From Ciborinia camelliae (Eukaryota > Ascomycota > Leotiomycetes > Helotiales > Sclerotiniaceae), in assembly GCA_025890175.1 (NCBI GenBank), contig JANPYM010000012.1:151785-215784 (forward strand): 64,000 nt of DNA, in the 5' to 3' direction. This document shows, piece after piece, positions 1 through 10,633 of the stretch; within the stretch, counting starts at the first letter, position 1, and every line of letters begins with the position of its first letter. A program made the translations under genes and the position numbers. Below the pieces are notes generated by a model. The model ran no database searches and was not told the DNA's origin. It was given only the letters and a program-made list of their open reading frames with translations.

Positions 1-39
1 AGCATATAAGGGCAGCTTAATTCTACCCTAGTAGTACTT

Positions 40-222
40 GTCACGCCAAGGCCCCTGCCTAGTAAATGACAGTCACGTTATCGATCATGTGACCACCATG
101 GTCACATGATCACCTCTATATTAGATAGTGTTCTTTCCAAGAGGATCCTTTCCTCTTCAGCATAGTTCTTTTATCAGATTGCATATCTACGATTTCACTT
201 TCATGATCCCATGTGACGCGTA
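40..222 (-). repeat. Dispersed short repeat, copy A (inverted relative to copies B and C)
   Basis: On the reverse strand this segment matches stretches at 2726-2862 and 15829-15989. Shared blocks include CAGATT followed by CATATCTAC, AGAACTATGCTGAAGAGGA, a GATCAC/CATGTGAC box and CTAGGCAGGGGCCT before a GTCA-like end. It has no coding potential. Both ends carry a GTCAC-like motif, which might be a degenerate terminal inverted repeat. It lies upstream of the first BTB gene. The remaining bases up to 588 hold no recognisable gene and presumably form that gene's promoter and leader. Confidence 0.7.
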
Positions 223-588
223 TGACAGTACTTCCTGGGCAGTTTCCATATGTGAATTGTAGAATTCACTCTCAATTCGCTCTACGGCGCGCTCAAAATA
301 CAGAAATCTGCTCAAGTCAAGATCAAACTCCTCGGCTTTCCACTTCTTACAAGCTCAAGACTGTGAAGAACAAGACTGCTATTTTAATTCCTGGTCGAGA
401 ATATCTCTTGGGTCAATAAAAAAGGCACTGGCATTCTAAGAAGCCCAGCAGGCTTGTGCTGTCACTCCAAAGCAAAAAATAGAATTAATTTACCGACATA
501 AAACTTCGATCTTTCAACTTCAACGCGGTGTTCACAACAATCCCAACAACCAAACTTGACCTGTACGGCGCTATCAAAAGGTACAATA

Positions 589-1526
589 ATGTCTCGAAAG
601 CGCAGTCATTCCGAAGTTTCGTCCGGATCTTCTACGACCACGGAAAATGGAGATGGCGCCTCGGATTCAAACCTCACTATCACGACCTCCTTCATAGAGT
701 AAGTCTAGCACACCACATTCAAACGTGAAAATTGAACCTAATTAGGATTTGTAGCTCGATCGGAACTGACATGGTTAACATTTATGTTGGCTATGATGGC
801 CTAGATTGGGACGAAAAGCTCTTTCGTGTTCATAGAAAACTTATTTGCAGACAATGCCCATACTTCGCCAATATTTTTGAAGGCCGCAGAAAGACCGCGA
901 GGCTTCCTTATGATTCCCCAGAGCTTTTCGACGTACTTCTTGAATGGATTTACACGGGGAAGCTGCGGTCTATGGATTATATCCTCTCAAATGTCGACAT
1001 CACTTCCTCATTGTATGTTTTTGCATCTCACCTTAGCTTGACCGCGGCCGCGAACAGCATTATCGATAGTATTCGGCAAAAACATCACGATGACGATGAT
1101 CATTATGGTGCAGAGGAAATTACAACTATTTACGTGAAAACCGCCTGCAATAGTCCCCTGCGAGAATATGCTATGGAGTTGTTTGTATACGTATTTCGGG
1201 CTGAAGAGGAAACGCTTGTTTCGAATGACGACGTGTTATCACTTTTTGAAATACCTCCTTTGAAGAATGATTTTCTCAGAGTCAGTCGCAGTATCAGCGT
1301 TGAAGATCCTCGCGAAAGTGGATGCCGTTTCCATATACATGGAAGAAATGATGTTTGTGAAGCAAAGGGCGATAGTAAGGAAGATGAGGATGGCGATGAA
1401 GAAGAAGAAGATGAGGCTGAGGATGAGGATGAAGAAGATGATGATGAGGCTGAGGATGAGGATGAGGATGAGGATGAAGAAGAAGAAGAAGTCAAAGAAG
1501 AAGCCGAAGATGATGCCGAGGATTAG
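589..1526 (+). CDS. BTB/POZ-domain protein with acidic C-terminal tail
   Basis: Two exons, 589-698 and 755-1526, encode 293 residues. The 56-nt intron starts GTAAGT and ends TTTGTAG after a CTAAT branch site; an alternative acceptor at 745 would keep frame and add three residues. The first exon gives a Ser/Thr-rich N-terminus. From about residue 40 the protein reads as a BTB fold: a short strand (MVNIYVGY), then FRVHRKLICRQCPYFANIF, the usual position of the BTB dimer helix, then LLEWIYTGKL. The last 50 residues are almost only Glu and Asp, encoded by GAT/GAA/GAG repeats. Such fungal BTB proteins usually have unknown partners, and no BACK or Kelch domain is visible. It is flanked by inverted copies of a dispersed repeat. 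The domain call is firm; the function is unknown. Confidence 0.8.
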
Positions 1527-2329
1527 AAGGTCGAAGAATTACTTGCAGTTGTTCGACAGAAGCATAAAAGCAATAACTATCCACCTCAGCGGCATGGCAT
1601 GGCATACCAAACAGAGGTACATATCGAAAGTTCCAGACTTTCAGTGCCTCAAACGTCACATCTCTCAGCCACCCCACTCACGACTTGTATATTGAAATGC
1701 CATTTTCCGGAACTGGGGGTAGGTCTAATTAGGATGGGGGTGCTCCATAATTGAGAGACGGAGGAGCGAACATAAACATATAATGGAAGTCCGGCATGAC
1801 TTCACGATTTGGCGATATTTCCAATCAATATGCTCTTTCCATCAGTTTATCGTTAATGGCTGTCATGACCATTCATCTTTGGTGAACATTATCAGATAGC
1901 AAAAGTCGAAATAAATCTTGGGATCCCATAAGGTTAAATCCATAGGTAAACAGCAAGTGAATGGATTCATGAAACGCTCTCCAACTTTCAAAAATCAAAG
2001 ATTAATACACACACCAACTGATTATATTCAAATTTTGTATTATCATTGTTTTATATACATTGAACGATTATATCCAGCCTTAAACCTCATAAACGATATT
2101 GCGAGAATATCATCGCATTCAACTTTCATGTCGTGTTATGAATCTGTGTCCTAGTTGGTCAAGTTCGTAGAAAACTTGATTTTTAGCGCCACATGATTTC
2201 CGAATAATGATGAGCATACTAATAACTTTCTGACTGACTAGGTAATAATTGGCTTCTCTGTAAAGAGACAAGGAACCGCCGGCAAAGAAGCCACGTTTCA
2301 AGTTATTTTAGAGGGTATTCAAATCAATC

Positions 2330-2352
2330 GGTTCAACCAATTCGGTTGAACC
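2330..2352. repeat. Short perfect hairpin
   Basis: GGTTCAACC, the loop AATTC, then GGTTGAACC form a perfect 9-bp stem with a 5-nt loop. Confidence 0.7.
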
Positions 2353-2626
2353 TCCATGTCGGGCAAAATTTGAATTCTTATCCGCAGAAGATACAACTTC
2401 TCTTTATCGTGTAGCAATCATTATATATATACCTAGAGAAACTTGAGAATTAATTTACAGGTGGAATAATTATCGAGGGATTTGTCAAGTTCAGAGTCTA
2501 TGGAATCACAGGCAATGTAACTTCCAAGTACAATTTGTTAAACGTGTTATCTCCGCGCTTCCGGTTACTATGTAGCTTAGCGTAGCGCGTAGCGTAGCGT
2601 CCCGTAGCACAAACGCGACTACGCTC

Positions 2627-2669
2627 GTAGGAATCATAGAATCCATTTCGTGGATTCTATGATTCCTAC
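2627..2669. repeat. Perfect 19-bp inverted repeat with 5-nt loop
   Basis: The arm at 2627-2645 (GTAGGAATCATAGAATCCA) is the exact reverse complement of 2651-2669, separated by TTTCG. GTAGCG repeats precede it. It could be a palindromic insertion or a foldback remnant; no gene ends nearby for which it would act as a terminator. Confidence 0.85.
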
Positions 2670-2725
2670 AATGAATCCAATCCTATGCTTCCAACATAAC
2701 TTAACATTATCTTACCTACTTATCA

Positions 2726-2862
2726 TACACGTCACTTTCAATCTGATAAGAGAACTATGCGGAAGAGGAAAGGATCTTCTTTAGAAGATCACCAACTAAT
2801 ATAGAGGATGATCACGTGACTAGCTACATGGTATTCACTAGGCAGAGGCCTAGGCATGACGC
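2726..2862 (+). repeat. Dispersed short repeat, copy B
   Basis: Matches copy C at 15829-15989 almost base for base over the AGAACTATG, GATCACGTGACTAGCTACATGG and GGCCTAG blocks, and matches copy A in reverse. Compared with A and C it lacks the CATATCTAC segment near its left end but keeps an ACGTCAC end. It lies about 460 bp upstream of the second BTB gene. The 2863-3322 interval holds no other gene; just before the ATG it is rich in TCAATTCAATT-like repeats, probably the leader. Confidence 0.75.
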
Positions 2863-3322
2863 TACTAATATGATTTAGCATTTGAGATCTACCTATTTCC
2901 TATGTTGGTATGGTGGCCTATTGAATCTAGAACAGATGATGCGTACTATTCACGCCGGACATAAAGCTAAAGCTAGAGCTACCAGAGATAGAATCAAATT
3001 AAGCGAAACAAAAGAGGGGTAGTCATAAAATTCGGGTCCGAGACACGAGATCGCGTCTCCCAATAATTCATTGGAACAATTTTTGTTTTCAAGAATCTAG
3101 TAGACTAGTAGAATTAGCTTATTAGGACCTGGCTTATTATCATCCTTCATCCCCCTCAGTAATCCCATTTCTAATCTCAATTGCAACCTCGTTGAATATT
3201 TTGATTCCATCTTATTTCATCTGAATTCAATCCGTTGATTTACTTTCAACTCAGTTCAATTCAATTCAGTCTATCAATCCACCTTAAATCCAATTCAAGT
3301 ACCGGATCAGTCAGAAATCAAT

Positions 3323-4069
3323 ATGGATGCTCTTATCTCCCAGATGGGGCAAACATCCATAGGTTTGGGAATGGTCGAGTTCATCGTGGGGGAAAGCAAG
3401 CATAGCTTCACAGCTCACAAGAGCATCTTATTCCACAAGATCCCCTACTTCGAGGTGACCCTCACCGAAATCAATGAGGGCGATTTGGGTAAAGACTTCA
3501 GAATCGAATTCCCACACTTCAACGTCAATGCCTTCCATATATTTCTAACATGGCTTCACACCGATACCCTACCAACTTTGGAGGCAACCTTCATAAACGG
3601 TCAGCAGCAAATAAGCTACTCTTGGCAACCCGAACACCTCTACTCTATCTTCGAAAAGTTCCGCCTCTTCCACCACGCCGATTGCATCATGGACGGCCTC
3701 ATAGAATGTCACCGCCGCCTTGGAGCCGGTTTTGACCCCGAAGCCATCCTCTGGATATTCAAGCCCGAGAACACGGGCTACCTTTCCCCGCTCCGAAAGT
3801 ATGCCTTGTGCTGGATATTTTGGGATAAGTTCGGAGACTCCACGTACAAGCTGATAGCGAAGAATGATTCCAGAGCCCTACTCAAAGTAGAGGAAGTTCG
3901 CGAAGCGTGGGACCTCCTCGACCATGCCGACCAGACGATATTCAACACCATATGTCCGTCCCACCGACCACATTGCAAGTTTCACTGGCATTGGAAAACC
4001 GCGCCATGTTCGCGACAAGTTCATCCTCTTACAATCGTGTTATGGGGAGGGGTAAAGAATCAGGGTTAA
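3323..4069 (+). CDS. BTB/POZ-domain protein
   Basis: Single exon, 248 residues, starting at the first ATG after a TCAATTCAA-rich leader. The BTB fold spans about residues 18-95: VEFIVGESKHSFTAHKSILF, then the helix HKIPYFEVTL, a strand with FRIEFPHFNVNAF, and FLTWLHTDTLP. A helical region (about 105-205) follows with FRLFHHADCIMDGL and LRKYALCWIFWDKFG, typical of the long fungal BTB family. The end carries Cys/His residues (C-x-FHWHWK) comparable to the CRFHIHG segment of the neighbouring BTB protein, so the two are probably distant paralogues. The last 20 residues look less constrained, so the true C-terminus may differ through a missed intron. No partner or pathway can be inferred. Confidence 0.8.
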   Translation: MDALISQMGQTSIGLGMVEFIVGESKHSFTAHKSILFHKIPYFEVTLTEINEGDLGKDFRIEFPHFNVNAFHIFLTWLHTDTLPTLEATFINGQQQISYSWQPEHLYSIFEKFRLFHHADCIMDGLIECHRRLGAGFDPEAILWIFKPENTGYLSPLRKYALCWIFWDKFGDSTYKLIAKNDSRALLKVEEVREAWDLLDHADQTIFNTICPSHRPHCKFHWHWKTAPCSRQVHPLTIVLWGGVKNQG

Positions 4070-5200
4070 GAAAGCATTTGACTTTCTGGACCTTGGACAC
4101 ATTTCAGATCGACAGGTTTGCGTGTTTTGGGACGACGTATTGGTGGCATGGCTAGATTGGAAGATACTTTGGGTCTGCGCAATGTTTTGGGTGGTGTTCA
4201 CATTCATCCTGGAGCTCAATGGTTTAGGTGACGGCATATTTTCTATGCAGTCTATATTAGTTTGAAATATTCGGGGTGGTTATACTTGGTTCATTGTTCT
4301 GGACCAAAGAATGTTTCAAAATTCTCCCAAAACGACCGAAAAGAGGCATTCTCACCTTGACGAAACGTTGAGGGGGTGATTCTTGATGTAGGGTATAGAG
4401 AGGTTGATTATTATTAAAATTATAATCTTGAGGTTATATAGGCCCACCCAGAGCTTTAGTCGTACCTGCCATATTGGTTCCTAACAACGTGTAGAACTAA
4501 CATCACATTTGTGCAATGGAATCTATAGATCCTAGCCGAAATCTCAAGCAGCACCTCCGAATTAGTAAAGCGATTTTCCGCCACGGAACTCACTCACATC
4601 ACGAGATGAGAGAAAGGTTTCAAGTTGTCGGCGACTCGAGAAATCATATAAGCCATGCGAATGGCAAGAGAGGCATTACTGTCAGTTGCCGATGATAGTT
4701 CCGGGCACAGAGAGTGGAGGTGCTGTGTCGCAAGAAAGACAACAAGATCTTTATGATCCAAGCCGTTGGATCGACCAACTTTTATGAAACGAAATGCTTC
4801 TCGTACGAGCAATATCGATCTTTGGTTTTTTTCTAGCTGAGCCGGGTGGAAGAGCCGTCCCGGGAACGGGAACGCCCGTATAATCTCGACATAAGCTGAT
4901 CACAGGGATCCAGTACCAGTCCACTCACATAGGTCTCAATCAACATCAGAATCACAACCTCATAACCGCGACTGCCAGAGAGCCCCCGCAGTAATTCGTT
5001 ACACGCGGCCATGAAGGAGATAGCCCGTCACGGTCACTTTTTTCTTCTTCTTTTTCCTCATCTTCTTCTTTTCGATCGTCTAGTTTTGATCATCATACCA
5101 CAACCATCGGCGGCGCAGCATCTTGCGTTCAAGACTGGCGGAGCTCATAATTATATACTACAATTCCGCATAGTTTTATATATCCATCACCACATGACCA
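4070..5200. other. Intergenic, no gene seen
   Basis: No supported coding region. It contains one copy of a diverged repeat (4377-4486), listed separately, and the approach to the 15-bp satellite. Confidence 0.45.
4377..4486 (+). repeat. Diverged dispersed repeat, copy 1 (second copy at 18325-18440)
   Basis: Shares with 18325-18440 the ordered blocks GTAGG, GGTTGATT-TATTA, a TATA-TAG box, CGTACCTGCC or CGCACCTGCC, and TAACAACG. By eye the match is roughly two thirds identical with small gaps. No coding capacity is seen. Confidence 0.4.
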
Positions 5201-5421
5201 CATCACCACATCACACATCACCACATCACACATCACCACATCACACATCACCACATCACACATCACCACATCACACATCACCACATCACACATCACCACA
5301 TCACACATCACCACATCACACATCACCACATCACACATCACCACATCACACATCACCACATCACACATCACCACATCACACATCACCACATCACACATCA
5401 CCACATCACATCACATCACAT
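5201..5421. repeat. 15-bp minisatellite, unit CATCACCACATCACA
   Basis: About 13 near-perfect head-to-tail copies. The unit is a multiple of three, so open frames run through it on both strands (Ser-Pro-His-His-Thr on plus, Met-Cys-Asp-Val-Val on minus). These frames are by-products of the repeat and are not reported as genes. Confidence 0.95.
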
Positions 5422-6138
5422 CCGCAATATCGTAATATCCTCGTCGCCGTTTTATCAATCAATCAATCAATCAATTTATATAGAAACATAACATCACCCG
5501 TTTTTCCATCAAAGAGGGCTGGCTGGCTCATCATCGTATGTTTCTGCGCAGTTTTGGTCGCCGACTGGCGAGAGTGTACGTTAGCAAAAGAGTGAATGCG
5601 AATGCGAATCTGAATCTGAATTTGCAGAAAAGCTCAAAGCGGGAAAGCGGTAAAGAGGTAAAGCGGCAAAGTGGCAAAGCCTAAAAAATCCAAAATGATC
5701 AACCGAGCGAGAATCTTCGTATCAAATATCAAATATCAAATATCGAATATACAGCAGCTAGAAAGAAGAAGAAAAAGAAAAGAGAAAAGAAAAGCGATTC
5801 AACATCAAACATCAAACATCAAAGATAAAGGAGAAAGGGGAAAGGGGAAAGAAAGCGTTCTATTTTCCAAATAAGGAAGGAAGGGGGCTCATTCGTAGTT
5901 ATTAGTTTAGCTAGCTAGGTAGGTAGGGTTAACACCAATCCCAATCCAAGTCTTTCTTTAGACCATTCTACTTTTTCACGACAAGACAAGACAAAACAAG
6001 ATAAAACAAGACAAGACAAGACAAGACAAAAGCATCATTTCCATCATTTTCGCCTGATTCACTCATATTATTAATAGGATTAGAATCCTATATATTTTGT
6101 AGATTTTGTCGCGATATCTCTTTCTTTCTCTCTTTCTC

Positions 6139-6226
<88 letters not shown>

Positions 6227-6529
6227 TCCTTCTTTCCTTTTCTCTTTCTTTCTTTCTTTCATATAAATAAATAAATAAATGACGATATCAATCAATATCA
6301 ATACCAGCCAAATGAGAGGTGATAGGTAGGTAGGTAGGTAGGTAAATGGTGTTAGAACTTAGGAAAGAGAGATGAGATGTTAAAGAAAGATGTTGAAGAA
6401 AGATGTTGAAGAAAGAAAGAAAGAAAGAAAGAGATGAGGAGGTAGGTAAGATATTGGATTTATATAGGTATAGGTAGGTATCTAATCTAGGTAGTGAAAG
6501 AGAGAGAGACGTTAAAAAGTAAAAGGTAA

Positions 6530-6576
<47 letters not shown>

Positions 6577-6846
6577 TCTATTCCGAGAATCCATCCATCC
6601 ATACCAATAAGAATTCCAAAAAAAAAGAAAAAAAGAAAAAAGACACATTTTATCCCCCCCAAAACACCATAGACTTCCATTCCCAAATGATTGATTGATT
6701 GATTGATTCAAGAGAGAAAGAAAGAAAGAAGAAGAAAGAAGAAAGAAAGAAAACCCATCTCAAGTCATCTCCACCCTACTACCCTCACAAAAGAAAACCC
6801 AATAAATAATAAATAAATATCCGCAGCCAAAAACCCCAAATCAAAG
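5422..6846. other. Intergenic, microsatellite-rich
   Basis: No gene seen. It contains (TCAA)n near 5457-5475, ACAAG repeats near 5980-6030, a CTTT tract (listed separately), GGTA repeats, (GA)n near 6525-6570, (ATTG)n near 6686-6710 and AAAG-rich sequence. The last part is the 3' side of the serine-rich protein gene. Confidence 0.6.
6118..6260. repeat. (CTTT)n microsatellite
   Basis: A long near-pure tetranucleotide tract with a few CTCT interruptions at each end. Confidence 0.95.
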
Positions 6847-8983
6847 TCAAAGCTCACGAGACGTAGGAACCACACGACTAAACAGACACACACTAGCATC
6901 ACACGGATCCCCCAACGTCTCGACCGGCTCCGCCAACGCCGTAGCATTTGAGGATTGCAGCGCTTCTCCGGTTCCCGAACTCTGCGCGGTGACGGGGCCG
7001 ATAAATGACGAGGAGAAGAGCAAGCTGCTGACGGCGGCGGAGAATTGCGACGAGGAAGATTTCGAGGTCGTGTAGAGGCTGGAAGCGGGGATTGCGAGGG
7101 AGGAGATGGCGATGCCGATGGAGGAGGAGGAGGCTTCGGAGAAGTGGGTGGTTAGGATGCTGGAGGTGGCGGGGATGATGATGGTGGGGAGGAGCTCGGA
7201 GAGCTCGGAGAGGAAGGTGGAACTGGAGAGGTAGAGGGATTTGGATGAGGATGATGATGATGATGATGTGTCGTCGATGGTCGGGACGGGATTGCTTCCG
7301 GATGGCACGTATGAAGGAATGAATGAGGATAAAGTAGTAGTTTCCAATGAAGTTGTGGAAATTGAGGTTAATCCTGGCCCAGTTGATTGAGAATTGGATT
7401 GAGAAGTTGAGAGCTCAGAATTTGAAGATAAAAGTACAGATGCTAAGGATGAAGAAGAAGATGGATTGGATAACTCGGATGACGATGGAGATGATGATGA
7501 AGAAGAAGATGGAGATGACGATGTAAATGACGATGTAGATGACGATAAAGATGACGAGGAAGATTCCGTTGACGCACTTGGACTTTGATTTAAAATCGAT
7601 GAGGATGGCGATGGATCAACAGAAGATGTCGACTGGGATGTCGACTGGGATATCAACTGTGATGGAGAGACTCTCACAGAAGATGAAGATGAAGATGACG
7701 TAGAAGATATCGTCTGTGTATTTGAACTTGAAGAAGACAGATTTTGATTGGAAAGAGAAGAAGATGAAGATGAAGATGACGTAGGAGAACCGGAGGACGA
7801 GGATATAGATGACGAAGACGAAGACGAAGATGAAGATGAAGATGGAGTTTGAGATATCTGTGTATTAGAACTTGGAGTTTGATTGGAAATAGACGAAGAG
7901 GCCGAAGAACCGGAGGACGAGGAGGAAGACGAAGACGAAGATGAAGACTGCGTTGAACCAGAATTTAGGGATGAACGAGACACGGATGGGGTACTTGAAG
8001 ATGAACTGGAGGGTGAACTGGAAGATGAACCAGAGGATGAACGAGAGGATAAACTAGAAGATAAACCAGAAGATAAAGAGCTAGAAGAGACCGTTGTAGA
8101 AGAAGAGACCCTTGAAGTAGAAGAGGCAGTTGTAGAAGAGACCGTTGACCGAATCGTCAAACTCGAGCTCGGAGAAGCCGAACCCGAAGATGAAGAAGCC
8201 GAACCGGAGGAAGTTGAAGTTGTGATCGCAGAAGCACTCGTAACTGCTGCTTGCGAGACACTCGAGCCCGAACTGACACTTGGCGAGATCGTAACCGAGG
8301 TGACGGTGCTGGAGAAACAACCTCCCAACGATATCGTCGTGGCGGTGGTATAAAGCAGCGGACGAGAAGTCGCGCAGAGACCCACACTATTGGCAGCATC
8401 CGAGTTTTTGTAGACGCCGATGGTTCCATTTTGGCAGCAGAAATTGCTCGTGCCGGCCCCGATCGTGACGCGAAATTGTTTCCATGAAAGATCGGCACAG
8501 ACACCCAGTTGAGCGTAGCAGTCCACACCTTGAGAATGAATGTAAGCGTCAAGACAGACAGACAGGCATGGATGGATGGATGGGAAGGAAATACATACCA
8601 CCATTGCAACAATACGGCGCCGATCCGGTCCTGGTCATGCACGTTTGGCCAGAGGGACAATAGTATCCAGTGGTGCCAGGACATACGGATTCGCCTGCAA
8701 GTTTTGCCACGCCTCCTAGGATGCTGGAGAGAGGAGAGTGGAGGGCATATCCGATGCCCTTTCCCGCCGAGCCCTCACATCCCGAACCACATCCCCCTGC
8801 AGCATTGGTTGCGGTAAGACAATCGCACGCATTGGCAACGGCACCCGAACCACCAAGGAGACTGCAAACCCCACTGGCAAGTCCATTGAGTAAAGGAGAG
8901 CCGATGGTCCTGAGGAGAGGACACTCTACAATTGCGAGAGCGGCGACGGCAAGATAACACGCATTGACGGGACAGCAGGTCAT
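6847..8983 (-). CDS. Cysteine-rich, serine-rich cell-surface-like protein
   Basis: Two exons on the minus strand, 8983-8599 and 8528-6847, give 688 residues. The 70-nt intron (GTATGT...CTCAAG) is in phase 1. The N-terminal 190 residues carry many cysteines in pairs (TCCPVNAC, CDCLTATNAAGGCGSGC, YYCPSGQTC, YCCNGG, FCCQNG), suggesting a disulfide-bonded secreted module. The following roughly 450 residues are dominated by Ser with some Thr, Ala and Pro, as in O-mannosylated fungal wall proteins. The start used is the first ATG in frame. It gives a modest hydrophobic segment (YLAVAALAIV) rather than a classical signal peptide, so an upstream exon may be missing. The C-terminus is not hydrophobic, so no GPI signal is seen. 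Role and family are unknown; it is not a recognisable hydrophobin. Confidence 0.65.
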
Positions 8984-10633
8984 TGTGAATGTGGTTCCCA
9001 GTATCAATCAATGATGAGGGTTAGTTAGTGACTCGTTCGTGAGAATGCGAGAAGAAACAGCAGATGTCGCACGTTTTACCAAGTTCCATGATGGAGGAAT
9101 GTTACGCGTCGACGCGAGAATCGATGGAATGCGGCTCGCGATACTTCGACGATTCTCGATGGCGCTTCCCGAGGAATGAGACTCATGTCGATCATGATTA
9201 TCAGTCATGAAATGTCAAGCAATCAATATACATGCTCGTCCAGCGTCATGGTACATTCAAATACCTACCTAGCTAGGGATAAAAATCAGATGCCAGGAAG
9301 AGAAACATGGATGGCTAAGGAATCATCATTCGTATATATGAATGATGAAGCTGGTACTAGGTATGAGCTTCAGATATAGGAGTTTCCAACTAAAGCCTCG
9401 ATTGGGAATGACAACCTCCTTTTGCGTTGTTAGCTCCCCAGGAGTCTTATAAACCAGACAACCATTTATACATAGTCTCACCTACAGCACCAAGGCATAC
9501 CTAACCTCCTACAACCCCAGCCTTCCAACAAGACCTTGAACTCGAATCGCCTCAATCGAGAATCTCTTCCATCATACTAGGTAGAGAGATAACACAAGCA
9601 AAAACGATACTCTCTTCATAGAACTATCTATCTATCCATCCATCCCCATCGCAACATTGCCCGCCCATTCGTCGCAGAACGTACAACTTCAAGGAAAGGT
9701 AGGTAGGTAAGTACCTAGGTAGGTATCAAAAATTTGTGCATTTCCGGAAATCGAAAGGGAATCAATCAAATAAATGTATGGATAATTGAAGAACCCTGAT
9801 TGGATGGATCTTGATACTTTTGGAGTGGGTCGCTGGGTCGCTGGGGCGCGACGTCGGATGTTGCTGCTTTATTGCGCGGATCATGTGTTCCCATTGGAAG
9901 GTAATGATTATGTAATTGATGTTTTTATATCTACTTCGGTATATATATATGTATATATGTATATATGTATGTATGTATATATGTATATAGTATAGTATTA
10001 TATTATATATACGTGAACCGAAGACATCATTATAACCATCCATAATCATAACCATAATCATTCATAACCATCCATAACCATAAACCAGCCCATCAATCAC
10101 ACAAGAACGACGACCTAAATCAAGCATATCCGTCTCACCCAAGACAGAAACGAAACAAAAGCAGCAACGCAACGCAACCACCAAATCCCGCATGCATTAG
10201 TCATCCGCATCCCAAGCGCATCAATGGAGGGGCAATTGCAATGGTGAAATTTCTTATCGATGGCGTTATTTCACGATAACAGCTTTCCCGCAAAAAAATC
10301 ACATCACATCATAATGAAGTCAAACACCGAAGGGACAACAGAATTATTGGTAAGGAGATGGTTTGTTCGTTTTTTTTAGTTTAGTTCATTGGATGGGATT
10401 GGTATATATTAGTTCTATGTTCTAATACTTTGGTTTTCGTGTGTAACTTTATTATTCGTCTCTTCTTTTCGTGTTTCATATTTCGAATTGGTATTGGTAT
10501 TGGTATTGGTATCGAGTTCCTTTGATCCAATATTCACCCTTTGATCTATTATTACAATCTCTCCCCTCCTTCCCCTCCCTCCTGCCGTGACGACGACATT
10601 GAATAGGGTCCCTATCTTTCATCCATTCCCATC
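8984..10633. other. Intergenic, probably two promoters
   Basis: Lies between the minus-strand serine-rich gene and plus-strand MET1, so it should hold both upstream regions. Simple repeats occur at 9940-10005 (TATATG) and 10020-10080 (CCATAA). No credible gene is seen. Confidence 0.5.

Larger units (their letters stand above)
1527..2725. other. Intergenic, no gene seen
   Basis: AT-rich sequence with only short, unsupported open frames. It holds two short hairpins (listed separately) and a stretch of irregular GCGTAGCGTAG repeats near 2575-2615. Confidence 0.5.

Noticed and set aside
1130..1495. Minus-strand poly-serine frame
   Set aside because: It is the antisense of the acidic GAT/GAA tail of the BTB gene; no independent support.
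40..2862. LTR retrotransposon with copies A and B as LTRs
   Set aside because: The two copies are in opposite orientation and no gag or pol sequence lies between them.
5011..5595. Long plus-strand frame through the 15-bp satellite
   Set aside because: The open length comes from the repeat unit being a multiple of three; the flanks show no protein features.
6080..6301. Lys/Glu-rich minus-strand frame
   Set aside because: It is a translation of the CTTT microsatellite only.
7883..8353. Plus-strand Glu/Asp-rich frame
   Set aside because: Antisense to the serine codons of the large minus-strand gene; no splice or start support.
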